DNA of 64,000 nucleotides from Kitasatospora cheerisanensis KCTC 2395 (lineage in GTDB: Bacteria; Actinomycetota; Actinomycetes; Streptomycetales; Streptomycetaceae): contig NZ_KK853997.1 in NCBI RefSeq assembly GCF_000696185.1, positions 5,069,602 through 5,133,601 on the forward strand, in the 5' to 3' direction. The position numbers and the translations under genes were made by a program. Under the pieces are notes generated by a model. It worked only from the letters and a program-made list of their open reading frames with translations. It was not told the DNA's origin and made no database searches. Below, one piece after another: positions 48,474 through 55,550 of the stretch (position 1 is its first letter; each line of letters opens with the position of its first letter).

Positions 48474-48667
48474 GCACCATCACCCACGCCGCCGACGGGG
48501 AAGACGCACACGCGTTTGGCTACTGCCCGTCCTGCCGCGGCTACGGCCTCGGCACCTACGACGGTCCGATCAACAGCCACTCCGACCGCATCCGGGACCA
48601 CGTGAACTGCCCCAGCAGGCGGCAGGCAACAGGAGCCCGCCGGCGCTCTCCCCGTTCCCGCCGCTAG
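48470..48667 (+). CDS. Small CxxC zinc-finger-like protein
   Basis: A 65-residue protein from GTG 48470 (GTGA overlap). FGYCPSCRGYGLGTYDGPIN then HSDRIRDHVNCPSRRQATG: a CPSC knuckle plus His/Cys later, consistent with one zinc finger, and a basic tail. Unrecognised. In the same operon as the gene before. Confidence 0.62.
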   Translation: MSTITHAADGEDAHAFGYCPSCRGYGLGTYDGPINSHSDRIRDHVNCPSRRQATGARRRSPRSRR

Positions 48668-48686
48668 CCCACGGCGCTGCTTCGGC

Positions 48687-48938
48687 TCAGCCGTAGAACA
48701 GGCGCCACGTCCCCACGCCCAACCCTCGTGCCACCTGGTTGAGCTGATCGATCGTGCAGGCCTGGACGCCGAGTTCCATGCGGCTGATCGTCTTGTGGGA
48801 CATGCCCGCCAGTTGGCCGAGTTCCATCTGGCTCAGGCCCTGGTTGGTTCGCAGGGCTCTGATGCGCTGGCCGACGATCCGCCGCTGCTCGATGAGCCAG
48901 GTGCGCTCGCCAGTATCCACCACCCGACGGTCGCCCAC
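48687..48938 (-). CDS. Small XRE-type DNA-binding protein
   Basis: An 83-residue protein from GTG 48938. Nearly all is one helix-turn-helix: RIRALRTNQGLSQMELGQLA then GMSHKTISRMELGVQACTID. It could act as a second repressor. Divergent from the 49045 gene; a palindrome atcga/tcgat (48981-48994) between them is a candidate operator. The start is less certain because no good ribosome site is visible. Confidence 0.72.
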   Translation of the reverse strand: MGDRRVVDTGERTWLIEQRRIVGQRIRALRTNQGLSQMELGQLAGMSHKTISRMELGVQACTIDQLNQVARGLGVGTWRLFYG

Positions 48939-49044
48939 GGAAGATCATTTGTCTTCCCCTGTCCTGGGTAAGTTCCTTCGATCGAGCGTTCGATAGAATC
49001 CCAGGCCGACGCAGCCCCGGGGGGACCAACAACCGGAGCCCGCA

Positions 49045-49296
49045 CTGAACTACACCCTCGCCGCGGACGGCATCCCCGGCACCGCCGAGTTCGACACCCT
49101 GGCCGAGGCAGTCAGCGCCCTGACTGCCCTGCTCGCCACCCTGCCGCTGGACCCTGCTCAGCGGGACGCCTACGGCTGGTTCCTGGAGGATGCCGTCCGC
49201 GTTCAGGACTACCTGGACGCGGAGGGCGAGTACCGGTTGGACGTCACCACCGCGCCCGATGGCATCACCCGGGCTATCGTCATCCGGCGGCGGTGA
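49045..49296 (+). CDS. Small protein with a CTG start codon
   Basis: An 83-residue frame with clear coding bias: LNYTLAADGIPGTAEFDTLA, EAVSALTALLATLPLDPAQR, DAYGWFLEDAVRVQDYLDAE, ending VIRRR. There is no in-frame ATG, GTG or TTG between the upstream stop (48994-48996) and this sequence, but CTG 49045 lies seven bases after GGAG. A CTG start is rare but used. Function unknown; partner of the divergent XRE gene by position. It overlaps the convergent LuxR gene end by 17 bases. Confidence 0.6.
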   Translation: MNYTLAADGIPGTAEFDTLAEAVSALTALLATLPLDPAQRDAYGWFLEDAVRVQDYLDAEGEYRLDVTTAPDGITRAIVIRRR

Positions 49297-50278
49297 CGTG
49301 CTGATAGTTGTCCTCGTTGCGGCCCCACCAGTACGTCAGCTGCGGGATCGACTCGATGTTCAGGGCCTGCCGGATCGGCTCCAGGTGGTTCGTCACGGTG
49401 CGCCGAGTGACGCCCAGGACCCGGCCGATCTGCTCCGCCCCGTGGCCGGCTGCCAGGCCCGCGAGGATTGCCTTCTGGGTGGGGGTCACCTCGACCAGCA
49501 GGGTGCCGTCCCAGGGCTGGGCCGCGTCCCACAGCAGGCCGAACACCGAGCTGAGCGCCCGCACGACGCCCTCGTCGGTGATGAGGAGGGCGCGGTCGGG
49601 CTCCGGCCCGTCTCCCTCCCACGGGGTCAGCACGGTGGTGATGGCCACCCGACTGTCGATGATGACGGTCCGCGGGTAGCCGCGGCTCGTCACGGTGCGG
49701 ACCTCGGCGCCGTGCACGGAGACCGTGGCAGCCCACCGTGCGGTGGGCTCGTGCTGGCGCACGCTGCAGTGGTACACGGTGCGCATCTGCACGCCGCGCT
49801 GGAGCACAGCCAGGTCCCGTTGGTAGCTGAGCGCGAGCTGTGCGGCCGGCCTCGCGCCGTTCGGCTGCGCGGTGAACAGGCTCTCCCGGCAACCTTCCAG
49901 AAGGGGTGTCAGGCGGTCCTGGATGACGTCCAGCCCGGTGATGTACTCGATCGCCCCGGCGCCGGCGGCTGGCCGTGCGAGTTGGTAGGCGCCGATCAGG
50001 TCGCCCATCTCGCCGACGACTGCGGCGGCCTGGGCGAGGTAGCGACCGCCGAGGTTCTGGAGGTGCAACTGCATCTGGAGCGCCGCGGCGGTCGCGTCCA
50101 GCGCGGTGTAGTGCCCGGGACGCAGGGGATCAGGTGCCGCGAGACGGAGGGCGATGAGGCTGTCGAGGGCGGGGCCGGGCTGAATGCACGTCACCTCGCC
50201 TGCGGCGAGGGCCCGATAAGCCTCTCGCGTTTCCACATTGGGAAAGTTTAAGCCGTACCCGCTGTCCGATGTGTCCAT
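49280..50278 (-). CDS. LuxR-type regulator next to a secreted peptide gene
   Basis: A 332-residue transcription factor. The C-terminal LuxR helix-turn-helix is TPTQKAILAGLAAGHGAEQI followed by GRVLGVTRRTVTNHLEPIRQ (about 262-302). The N-terminal part resembles a TrmB-like winged helix with helices (AYRALAAGEVTCIQPGPALD), and the middle (YHCSVRQHEPTARWAATVSV, VIIDSRVAITTVLTPWEGDG) looks like a phospholipase-D-like ligand fold without catalytic HKD. ATG 50278 follows GAGGGGG; GTG 50236 is an alternative. No response-regulator receiver, so a ligand-sensing solo. It diverges from the DSSWGG peptide gene and has two repeat sites around its start. Confidence 0.85.
   Translation of the reverse strand: MDTSDSGYGLNFPNVETREAYRALAAGEVTCIQPGPALDSLIALRLAAPDPLRPGHYTALDATAAALQMQLHLQNLGGRYLAQAAAVVGEMGDLIGAYQLARPAAGAGAIEYITGLDVIQDRLTPLLEGCRESLFTAQPNGARPAAQLALSYQRDLAVLQRGVQMRTVYHCSVRQHEPTARWAATVSVHGAEVRTVTSRGYPRTVIIDSRVAITTVLTPWEGDGPEPDRALLITDEGVVRALSSVFGLLWDAAQPWDGTLLVEVTPTQKAILAGLAAGHGAEQIGRVLGVTRRTVTNHLEPIRQALNIESIPQLTYWWGRNEDNYQHVTAAG
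50229..50254. promoter_or_regulatory. Repeat A near the LuxR start
   Basis: Contains gtttccacattgggaaag and then tttaagcc, with an inner inverted repeat tttcc/ggaaa. It lies just inside the LuxR coding start and is almost identical to repeat B 66 bp away. Candidate autoregulatory site. Confidence 0.6.
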
Positions 50279-50294
50279 TATGCCCCCTCAGGCG

Positions 50295-50319
50295 GTTTCC
50301 ACTTTGGGAAGTTTAGCCC
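50295..50319. promoter_or_regulatory. Repeat B in the LuxR/peptide intergenic region
   Basis: Contains gtttccactttgggaag and then tttagccc. Differs from repeat A by one substitution and two one-base gaps. Located upstream of the LuxR start and about 110 bp upstream of the peptide start, so it could govern both promoters. Confidence 0.6.
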
Positions 50320-50426
50320 TGGGGGGCCCGGATCGCTTGAAGTTGAAACTATCGTCACACGAGACTGTTGGTGCGCGAGGGAATCCCCCCAGCGCCCTTC
50401 CTCGCAACACCGAAAGGGGGTCCGCC

Positions 50427-50645
50427 ATGACACCACACCTGGCGCGCCGCCGCACCGCTGCTGCCATCCTGACCGGCGCCGCGCTCCTCGCTGGAGGGCT
50501 CGTCCTGTCCCTCAACTCCGGTGCCGATCCGCTCAGCGTCGCCGACTCCTCGTGGGGAGGCATCGTGCCGGCCTCGCCGTCGCCCTCGCCGTCGCCCATC
50601 GAGACGCCGATCGCCGCGGCCAACGACTCCTCCTGGGGTGGATGA
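50427..50645 (+). CDS. Secreted short peptide precursor with duplicated DSSWGG
   Basis: A 72-residue protein from ATG 50427 behind AAAGGGGG. Residues 4-9 are basic (HLARRR), 11-29 hydrophobic (AAAILTGAALLAGGLVLSL), typical of a Sec signal peptide or single anchor. DSSWGG occurs at 40-45 and again as the last six residues (67-72), separated by a Pro/Ser linker PASPSPSPSPIETP. The two copies differ at three synonymous codon positions yet code identically, so the hexapeptide is under selection. Divergent from a ligand-type LuxR regulator. Not a family I know; a signal-peptide precursor is the leading idea. Confidence 0.72.
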   Translation: MTPHLARRRTAAAILTGAALLAGGLVLSLNSGADPLSVADSSWGGIVPASPSPSPSPIETPIAAANDSSWGG

Positions 50646-50754
50646 CCGTACTCCATCCTCCCGCTGCCGCATGTGAGTCGCCGAAGGCGAATCGCGGCGG
50701 CCGAGAATGTGTCGGGGGTACGCCTTGGTGCCACCCTCCCCGCACCCCCGACGC

Positions 50755-50793
50755 TGAAGTATCCCCCACCCGGATCGGGTGGGGGATACTTCA
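50755..50793. terminator. Strong terminator near attR
   Basis: An 18-bp perfect stem (tgaagtatcccccacccg at 50755-50772, complement at 50776-50793) with a three-base loop. It stops the peptide gene transcript and, from the other side, would replace the lost native terminator of sodN. Nothing else recognised between 50646 and 50754. Confidence 0.88.
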
Positions 50794-50842
50794 TTTCATG
50801 ATCGTTTGGGCGATGGCTGGGCGATGATCTTGTGTCTCACCC

Positions 50843-50872
50843 TGCATCACGGTGCATCAGGATGCATCCGCG
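50843..50872 (+). repeat. Three 10-bp direct repeats, candidate integrase arm sites
   Basis: tgcatcacgg, tgcatcagga and tgcatccgcg follow each other at an exact 10-bp period, 54 bp from the attR core. A shorter gggcgatg doublet lies at about 50808-50825. Short direct repeats beside att are typical arm-type sites for tyrosine integrases. Confidence 0.6.
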
Positions 50873-50925
50873 TTCCCGGCTCGCCCCGCCGTCTACGTGC
50901 ATGAACGGGGAACGAGCCTGATCAA

Positions 50926-50965
50926 CGTCAGGCCTTCTTGGTCTCCCAGAAGATGCTGTCGATCT
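50926..50965. repeat. attR: 40-bp copy overlapping the sodN 3' end
   Basis: Identical to 11739-11778. It includes the sodN stop codon and last 12 codons, so integration or excision leaves the SodN protein sequence unchanged. Confidence 0.95.
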
Positions 50966-51323
50966 CGGCGATCAGGTCCAGCAGGGCCTGGCCGGTCGCC
51001 GGGTCGGTCGACGCCTTGGCGGCCGAGGCGGCCTTGCCGGCGCGGTTGAACAGGTCGTGCAGGCCCGGGTAGGCCTCGAAGTGCGGAGCCTTGAAGTAGT
51101 CGGTGTGCAGCACCGAGAGGTGGTGCTTGACCAGCTCGGCGCGCTCCTCCTTGATGACGATGGCGCGCGCGCGGAACTCGGCGTCCTCGTTGGCCTGGTA
51201 CTTCTCCTGAGTGGCCTTCACGGACTCGGCCTCGATCCGGGCCTGGGCCGGGTCGTACACGCCGCACGGCAGGTCGCAGTGCGCGTGGGCGGTGACTCGC
51301 GGAGCAAACAGACGAGAGAACAT
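50928..51323 (-). CDS. sodN: Nickel-type superoxide dismutase
   Basis: A 131-residue NiSOD precursor. After a 14-residue leader (MFSRLFAPRVTAHA) comes the nickel hook HCDLPCGVYDPAQ, where His15, Cys16 and Cys20 become His1, Cys2 and Cys6 of the mature enzyme. The rest is the four-helix bundle that forms a hexamer. Converts superoxide to peroxide and oxygen in the cytoplasm. Its last codons are the prophage attachment site and are intact. Divergent from sodX, which encodes its processing protease. In Streptomyces expression is controlled by nickel through Nur (established; no Nur site was assigned here). Confidence 0.97.
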   Translation of the reverse strand: MFSRLFAPRVTAHAHCDLPCGVYDPAQARIEAESVKATQEKYQANEDAEFRARAIVIKEERAELVKHHLSVLHTDYFKAPHFEAYPGLHDLFNRAGKAASAAKASTDPATGQALLDLIAEIDSIFWETKKA

Positions 51324-51427
51324 GGGGGTCCTTCCTTAGATCGTCTTCCCGCGCCCGACATTACCCTCACGACGGCCCGAATTCGCCGTCGCCCCGGGGG
51401 CCTAGGGCAAAAGAAGGAGTCAGAATC

Positions 51428-51835
51428 GTGCGATTTGGGACACCGCTCGGCGTGGCCGACATCGCCGGGCCGTCGATGCGCCGACTGCTGTCCGACGGCG
51501 ACCGGGTGCTGGTGCGCTACGGGGCCCCGCTGCGGCCGGGCGCCGTCGCGCTGTTCCGGCACCCGCTGCAGCAGGACCTGCTGGTGGTGAAGCGGGCGGT
51601 CGGGCGCCGGCCCGGCGGCTGGTGGATGCTCTCCGACAACCCGCTGGTGCGCACCGACAGCCGCGAATACGGCGCGGTCCCGGACGAGTTGGTGCTCGGC
51701 CGGGTGCTGCTGCGGCTCGCGCCCCGGCCCGCCTGGCTGGCCCCCGGGCGCCGGCTGGAGCGGGCGCTGCGCGGCCGCCCGGGGCGGCTGGCGGAGCGAC
51801 TGGGCGTCAGCCGGCCGCCGGAGCTCGACCTCTGA
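51428..51835 (+). CDS. sodX: SodX, nickel superoxide dismutase maturation protease
   Basis: A 135-residue S26-type peptidase needed to remove the SodN leader. Catalytic Ser16 is in IAGPSMRRLL and general base Lys55 in LLVVKRAVGRRPGG, the Ser/Lys dyad order of signal-peptidase-like enzymes. GTG 51428 with AAGGAG upstream. No membrane anchor is seen at the N-terminus, in line with a cytoplasmic substrate. Divergent from sodN by 104 bp. Confidence 0.93.
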   Translation: MRFGTPLGVADIAGPSMRRLLSDGDRVLVRYGAPLRPGAVALFRHPLQQDLLVVKRAVGRRPGGWWMLSDNPLVRTDSREYGAVPDELVLGRVLLRLAPRPAWLAPGRRLERALRGRPGRLAERLGVSRPPELDL

Positions 51836-51842
51836 CGGGCGC

Positions 51843-52433
51843 TCAGGCCTGCGCGGCGGCCAGCGCCCGCTGGGCCTCCTGGCGCTTGCGGGCCCGGTAG
51901 GCGGCCACGTTGGCGCGGGTGGCGCAGCGGTCCGAGCAGTAGCGGCGGGAGCGGTTGGTGGAGGTGTCCAGGTAGGCGTTGCGGCACGGCGAGGCCTGGC
52001 AGATGCCGAGCCGGTCGACGCCCAGCTCGGTCAGGTGGATGGCCAGCCCCATGCAGGCGACGGCGGCGTAGTTGGCGGCCGCGGTGGGCGCGTTGTCGGC
52101 CAGGTGCAGGTGCCAGTTGGGGCGGCCGGTGGCGTCCAGGTCGTCGTGGCCGGAGACCAGCGGGCTGACGGGGTACTCCACCATCAGGCTGTTCAGCAGG
52201 TCGACGGCGCGCACGTCCTCGCCCTCGGCGGCGGCCTCGAAGACGCCGCGCAACCTGGTCCGGACGGCGCGCAGCCGCGGCAGGTCGGACTCGTCGGCGA
52301 GCGCGGAGGCCCGGGAGGGCGCGCCGAACAGCGCCCGGACGGCGTCCACCGAGCCGAGGCTGTCGGTGCCGCGGTCCGGCTCCTCGCTGTTGACCAGCCG
52401 GACGGCGAAGTCGGCGTACGAGGCGAGATCCAC
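51843..52433 (-). CDS. CGNR zinc-finger / ABATE domain protein
   Basis: A 196-residue putative transcription regulator. N-terminal ABATE-type region with DLASYADFAVRLVNSEEPDR; C-terminal finger CQASPCRNAYLDTSTNRSRR then YCSDRCATRANVAAYRARK, in which the CATR variant replaces CGNR. Stress-response role inferred from the family; targets unknown. ATG 52433 with AAGGAT upstream. Convergent with sodX, stops eight bases apart. Confidence 0.9.
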   Translation of the reverse strand: MDLASYADFAVRLVNSEEPDRGTDSLGSVDAVRALFGAPSRASALADESDLPRLRAVRTRLRGVFEAAAEGEDVRAVDLLNSLMVEYPVSPLVSGHDDLDATGRPNWHLHLADNAPTAAANYAAVACMGLAIHLTELGVDRLGICQASPCRNAYLDTSTNRSRRYCSDRCATRANVAAYRARKRQEAQRALAAAQA

Positions 52434-52545
52434 GGGAGATCCTTCCGGGGCAGGTGTAACGGGCGTGCTGCCTTCAGGGTATTACGTCCCGGTGGAACCC
52501 GGCCCGCGCGACCGGCCGGGGCGGTGGAACCCGTCCCGGACGTGA

Positions 52546-52581
52546 CGAGGTCCCGCCCCGGAATCCCGGGGCGGGACCTCG
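52546..52581 (-). terminator. Terminator of the ABC transporter operon
   Basis: A 16-bp perfect stem (arms 52546-52561 and 52566-52581, loop aatc) beginning eight bases after the ATPase stop on the minus strand. Confidence 0.88.
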
Positions 52582-52588
52582 CGGGGGC

Positions 52589-53377
52589 TCAGAGCACCCT
52601 GGACAGGAAGGCCTTCGTGCGGTCGTGCTGCGGGTTCGTCAGCACGTCGCGCGGGTGGCCGGACTCGACGACCACGCCGCCGTCCATGAAGACCAGGGCG
52701 TCGCCGACCTCGCGGGCGAACGCCATCTCGTGGGTGACCACGATCATGGTCATGCCGTCCTGCGCGAGCTGCCGCATGACGTCCAGCACGTCGCCCACCA
52801 GCTCCGGGTCGAGCGCGGAGGTCGGCTCGTCGAAGAGCATCAGCTTGGGCTCCATCGCCAGCGCGCGGGCGATGGCGACACGCTGCTGCTGGCCGCCGGA
52901 GAGCTGCGCGGGGTAGCTGTCGGCCTTGTCGGCCAGGCCGACCCGGGCCAGCAGCTCGCGGGCCCGCTCCTTCGCCGCCGCCCGCGCCGTCCCCTTGACC
53001 TGGACGGGCGCCTCGATGATGTTCTCCAGCGCCGTCATGTGCGGGAAGAGGTTGAAGCGCTGGAAGACCATGCCGATGTCGCGGCGCTGGAGCGCGACCT
53101 CGCTGTCCTTCAGCTCGTAGAGCCGGCCGCCCTTCTCGCGGTACCCGACCAGGTTGCCGTCGACCGACAGCCGGCCGGCGTTGATCTTCTCCAGGTGGTT
53201 GATGCACCGGAGGAAGGTCGACTTGCCGGAGCCGGACGGGCCGACGAGGCAGAACACCTCACCGGTGCGGACCTCCAGGTCGATGCCCTTGAGGACTTCG
53301 AGCTGGCCGTAGGACTTGCGGACGCCTTCGGCCTTGACCAGGACCTGGCCGGAAGCGGGCTTCTGGAAATCGGTCAT
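52589..53377 (-). CDS. Amino-acid ABC transporter ATP-binding protein
   Basis: A 262-residue ATPase of the polar amino acid (GlnQ/HisP) class. Walker A GPSGSGKST, Q-loop VFQRFNLFPHMTALENI, signature LSGGQQQRVAIARALA, Walker B LMLFDEPTSALDPE and H-loop VVTHEM are all present. ATG 53377 overlaps the permease stop by four bases (minus strand). Works with the permease at 53374 and the binding proteins at 54350 and 55551; substrate probably glutamate or a related amino acid. Confidence 0.95.
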   Translation of the reverse strand: MTDFQKPASGQVLVKAEGVRKSYGQLEVLKGIDLEVRTGEVFCLVGPSGSGKSTFLRCINHLEKINAGRLSVDGNLVGYREKGGRLYELKDSEVALQRRDIGMVFQRFNLFPHMTALENIIEAPVQVKGTARAAAKERARELLARVGLADKADSYPAQLSGGQQQRVAIARALAMEPKLMLFDEPTSALDPELVGDVLDVMRQLAQDGMTMIVVTHEMAFAREVGDALVFMDGGVVVESGHPRDVLTNPQHDRTKAFLSRVL

Positions 53378-54270
53378 CGCGCACGCCCAAGGGAGAACAG
53401 GTTCGTCTTGATCTTCTGCAGCGGGGTCGGCGGCAGGGTGCGGGTGGCGCCCTTCGCGTAGTACCGCTCCAGGTAGTACTGGCCGATGCTGAAGATCGTG
53501 GTGAGCACCAGGTACCAGAAGCAGGCGACGAAGAGCAGCTCCATGACCGCCAGGTTGTTCGTGTAGACGTCCTTGGCCTTGGTCATCAGCTCGCCGTAGG
53601 TCACCACGTAGGCGAGCGACGAGGTCTTCAGCATGTTGATGAACTCGTTGCCGGTGGGCGGGACGATGACGCGCATGGCCTGCGGGAGGATGATGCGCCG
53701 CATGGTCTTGGCCCGGGAGAGGCCCAGCGCGTGCGCCGCCTCGGCCTGTCCCTCGTCCACGGACTGGATTCCCGCCCGGACGATCTCCGCCATGTACGCG
53801 CCCTCGTTGATGCCGAGGCCGAGCAGCGCGGCGACGAAGGGCGTGATCAGGGTGTTGGTCGAGACGCCGAACATGGTGGGGAAGATCAGCGCGAGGTTCC
53901 ACCAGATCAGCAGCTGGACCAGGACCGGGGTGCCGCGGAACAGCCAGATGTAGCCCCAGGCCACCGACGAGGTGACCGGGTTCTGCGAGAGCCGCATCAC
54001 GGCGGCGAGCACGCCGAGGAGCAGGCCGAGGGCCATCGCGCAGACACTGATCAGCAGGGTGTGCCAGGCCCCCGAGATCGATGCCGAGGTGAAGAGGTTG
54101 TCACCGGTGATGGGCCACTGGATGTTGGCCCCGGCGAATGCGGCGATCAGTGCGGCCAGGAGGACGAGCACGGCGACTGCCGAGACCCACCGGCCGTAGT
54201 GACGCACCGGGATGGCCTTGATCGCGTGCTTGGCAGGGATCTCGTCGGCATCGGTTTTGACGGATGTCAT
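53374..54270 (-). CDS. Amino-acid ABC transporter permease (HisM family)
   Basis: A 298-residue membrane permease with about six transmembrane helices. The ATPase-docking EAA loop is EAAHALGLSRAKTMRRIILP; before it are FRGTPVLVQLLIWWN and GLGINEGAYMAEIVRAGIQS, both standard in this family. Start ATG 54270 gives MTSVKTDADE; a start at 54324 would add 18 residues. It is the only permease gene here, so it probably forms a homodimer. Confidence 0.93.
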   Translation of the reverse strand: MTSVKTDADEIPAKHAIKAIPVRHYGRWVSAVAVLVLLAALIAAFAGANIQWPITGDNLFTSASISGAWHTLLISVCAMALGLLLGVLAAVMRLSQNPVTSSVAWGYIWLFRGTPVLVQLLIWWNLALIFPTMFGVSTNTLITPFVAALLGLGINEGAYMAEIVRAGIQSVDEGQAEAAHALGLSRAKTMRRIILPQAMRVIVPPTGNEFINMLKTSSLAYVVTYGELMTKAKDVYTNNLAVMELLFVACFWYLVLTTIFSIGQYYLERYYAKGATRTLPPTPLQKIKTNLFSLGRAR

Positions 54271-54349
54271 GGGAAGGAGCCTCTCGGGCGGACGGCGGTT
54301 TGCAGGGGCCCGCCGGGTGGACACCGTCGTGTGCCCACCCGGGTGCGGA

Positions 54350-55249
54350 TCAGGAACCGCCGTTGACGGTCACGGAGCTGACCGCACCGAGCTTCACGTT
54401 GTACTTGTCGAGGATCTTGGCGTACTCGCCGTTGGCGATCAGGGCTTCCACGCCGGCCTTTATGGCGTCGCGGAGCTGGGCGTTCTCCTTGGACACGCCG
54501 ATCCCGTAGAGGCCCGGGTCGATCTGCTCGCCCACCACCTCGAAGTCCTTGCCGCCGCCGGAGGTCTGCGCGTTGTACGCGGCCACCGGGTAGTCGTTGA
54601 GGTCGGCGACCGCGGCGCCGGACTTCAGCTTGAGCAGGGCCTCGCCGTCGTGCTCGTACCCCTGGATGGTGATCGCGCCCTTGCCCGCCGCGGTGCACTT
54701 GTCGGACTGGGCCTTCGCGGTGTCCTCGTTGACGGTCGCCTTCTGCAGGGCGACCGTCTGGCCGCACAGGTCCTCGAGCGAGTGGATGCCCTTCGGGTTG
54801 CCCTTCTGGGTCAGGATCGAGGTACCGGCCCGGAAGTAGTCGACGAACTCGACGCCCTTGCCCTGGCGCTCCTTGGTGTCGGTCATCGCGGACATGATCA
54901 GGTCGATCCGCTTGGTGCCGAGCGAGGTGATCAGGGTGTCGAACCCGGCGTCCTGGATCTGGAACTTGACGCCCAGCTGCTTGCCGAGCGCGTCCGCCAG
55001 GTCGGGGTCGATGCCGACGATCTTCTCGCCCTGCTTGAACTCCACGGGGGCGTAGGCCACCTCGGAGCCCACCTTGATGACGCCGGCCTTCTGGATCTCG
55101 GCCGGAAGCTTGCCGTACAGCGGCGCCGAGGCGCCGGCGCCCTTGGAGGAGCCGCTGTCGGAGCTTCCGCACGCGGTGAGGAGCAGGGAGCCGGTCGACA
55201 GGACGGCGGCCGCGGCGATCAGCCGGGTGCGCGAGGAACGAGCGGTCAT
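54350..55249 (-). CDS. Amino-acid ABC transporter substrate-binding lipoprotein (first copy)
   Basis: A 299-residue binding lipoprotein. Signal peptide with lipobox LLTAC (Cys about 27), then the family 3 solute-binding core: IKVGSEVAYAPVEFKQGEKI, GIDPDLADALGKQLGVKF and LIMSAMTDTKERQGKGVEFV. Arg/Asp ligand contacts typical of amino-acid binders are retained. ATG 55249 behind AGGAGGAG. First gene of the operon with permease and ATPase. Paralogous to the protein at 55551. Confidence 0.94.
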   Translation of the reverse strand: MTARSSRTRLIAAAAVLSTGSLLLTACGSSDSGSSKGAGASAPLYGKLPAEIQKAGVIKVGSEVAYAPVEFKQGEKIVGIDPDLADALGKQLGVKFQIQDAGFDTLITSLGTKRIDLIMSAMTDTKERQGKGVEFVDYFRAGTSILTQKGNPKGIHSLEDLCGQTVALQKATVNEDTAKAQSDKCTAAGKGAITIQGYEHDGEALLKLKSGAAVADLNDYPVAAYNAQTSGGGKDFEVVGEQIDPGLYGIGVSKENAQLRDAIKAGVEALIANGEYAKILDKYNVKLGAVSSVTVNGGS

Positions 55250-55462
55250 GAGGGGGATCTCCTCCTGGGAGTCGGACGGGTCTGCGCCGCCGGGGGGAGC
55301 GGTGCGGTTACAGCGGGGTCGGTGCTCGCCACCCTCCGCCGAGGTGACAGGTGGATCCGATGTGTGGGAATCCTGCCACCGAGCGCGGCCAATCGGACCG
55401 CGGATCAGATCAAAATCGGATAACAGGACCACCATGTGTCCGCTATTCGGACTATTTGCCTG

Positions 55463-55490
55463 ACCATGTCACATGGTGCATAAGTATGCA
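55463..55490. promoter_or_regulatory. Two adjoining palindromes upstream of the ABC operon
   Basis: accatgtcacatggt (55463-55477, 7-bp arms, one-base centre) directly adjoins tgcataagtatgca (55477-55490, 6-bp arms). They lie in a relatively AT-rich part of the 301-bp gap 55250-55550, about 215 bp upstream of the operon start. Candidate operators for a nitrogen or amino-acid regulator; identity unknown. Confidence 0.5.
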
Positions 55491-55550
55491 CACTCGACGT
55501 GACGGGGCCCGGGCCGTTCACGGCCCGACCCCCCTCCGTGTCGCCGCCGG

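Larger units (their letters stand above)
11739..50965. mobile_element. Prophage, HK97-type siphovirus, integrated in the 3' end of sodN
   Basis: About 39.2 kb between identical 40-bp att copies. All expected modules are present: integrase beside attL, divergent repressor/Cro switch, replication, terminase, portal, capsid, tail with a G/GT frameshift, tape measure, tip proteins, endolysin, holin. Most genes run rightwards; integrase, repressor and a few accessory genes run left. Structural and lysis genes look intact, but several small early genes and two genes near the right end carry single-base frameshifts. Whether it is inducible cannot be judged until those indels are confirmed. Confidence 0.97.

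Noticed and set aside
49280..50645. Direct homologue of the Bacillus arbitrium receptor AimR
   Set aside because: The regulator is of LuxR type without the TPR architecture of AimR; only the gene arrangement is comparable.
50843..50872. CRISPR array
   Set aside because: Units are only 10 bp and contiguous with no spacers; no cas genes nearby.
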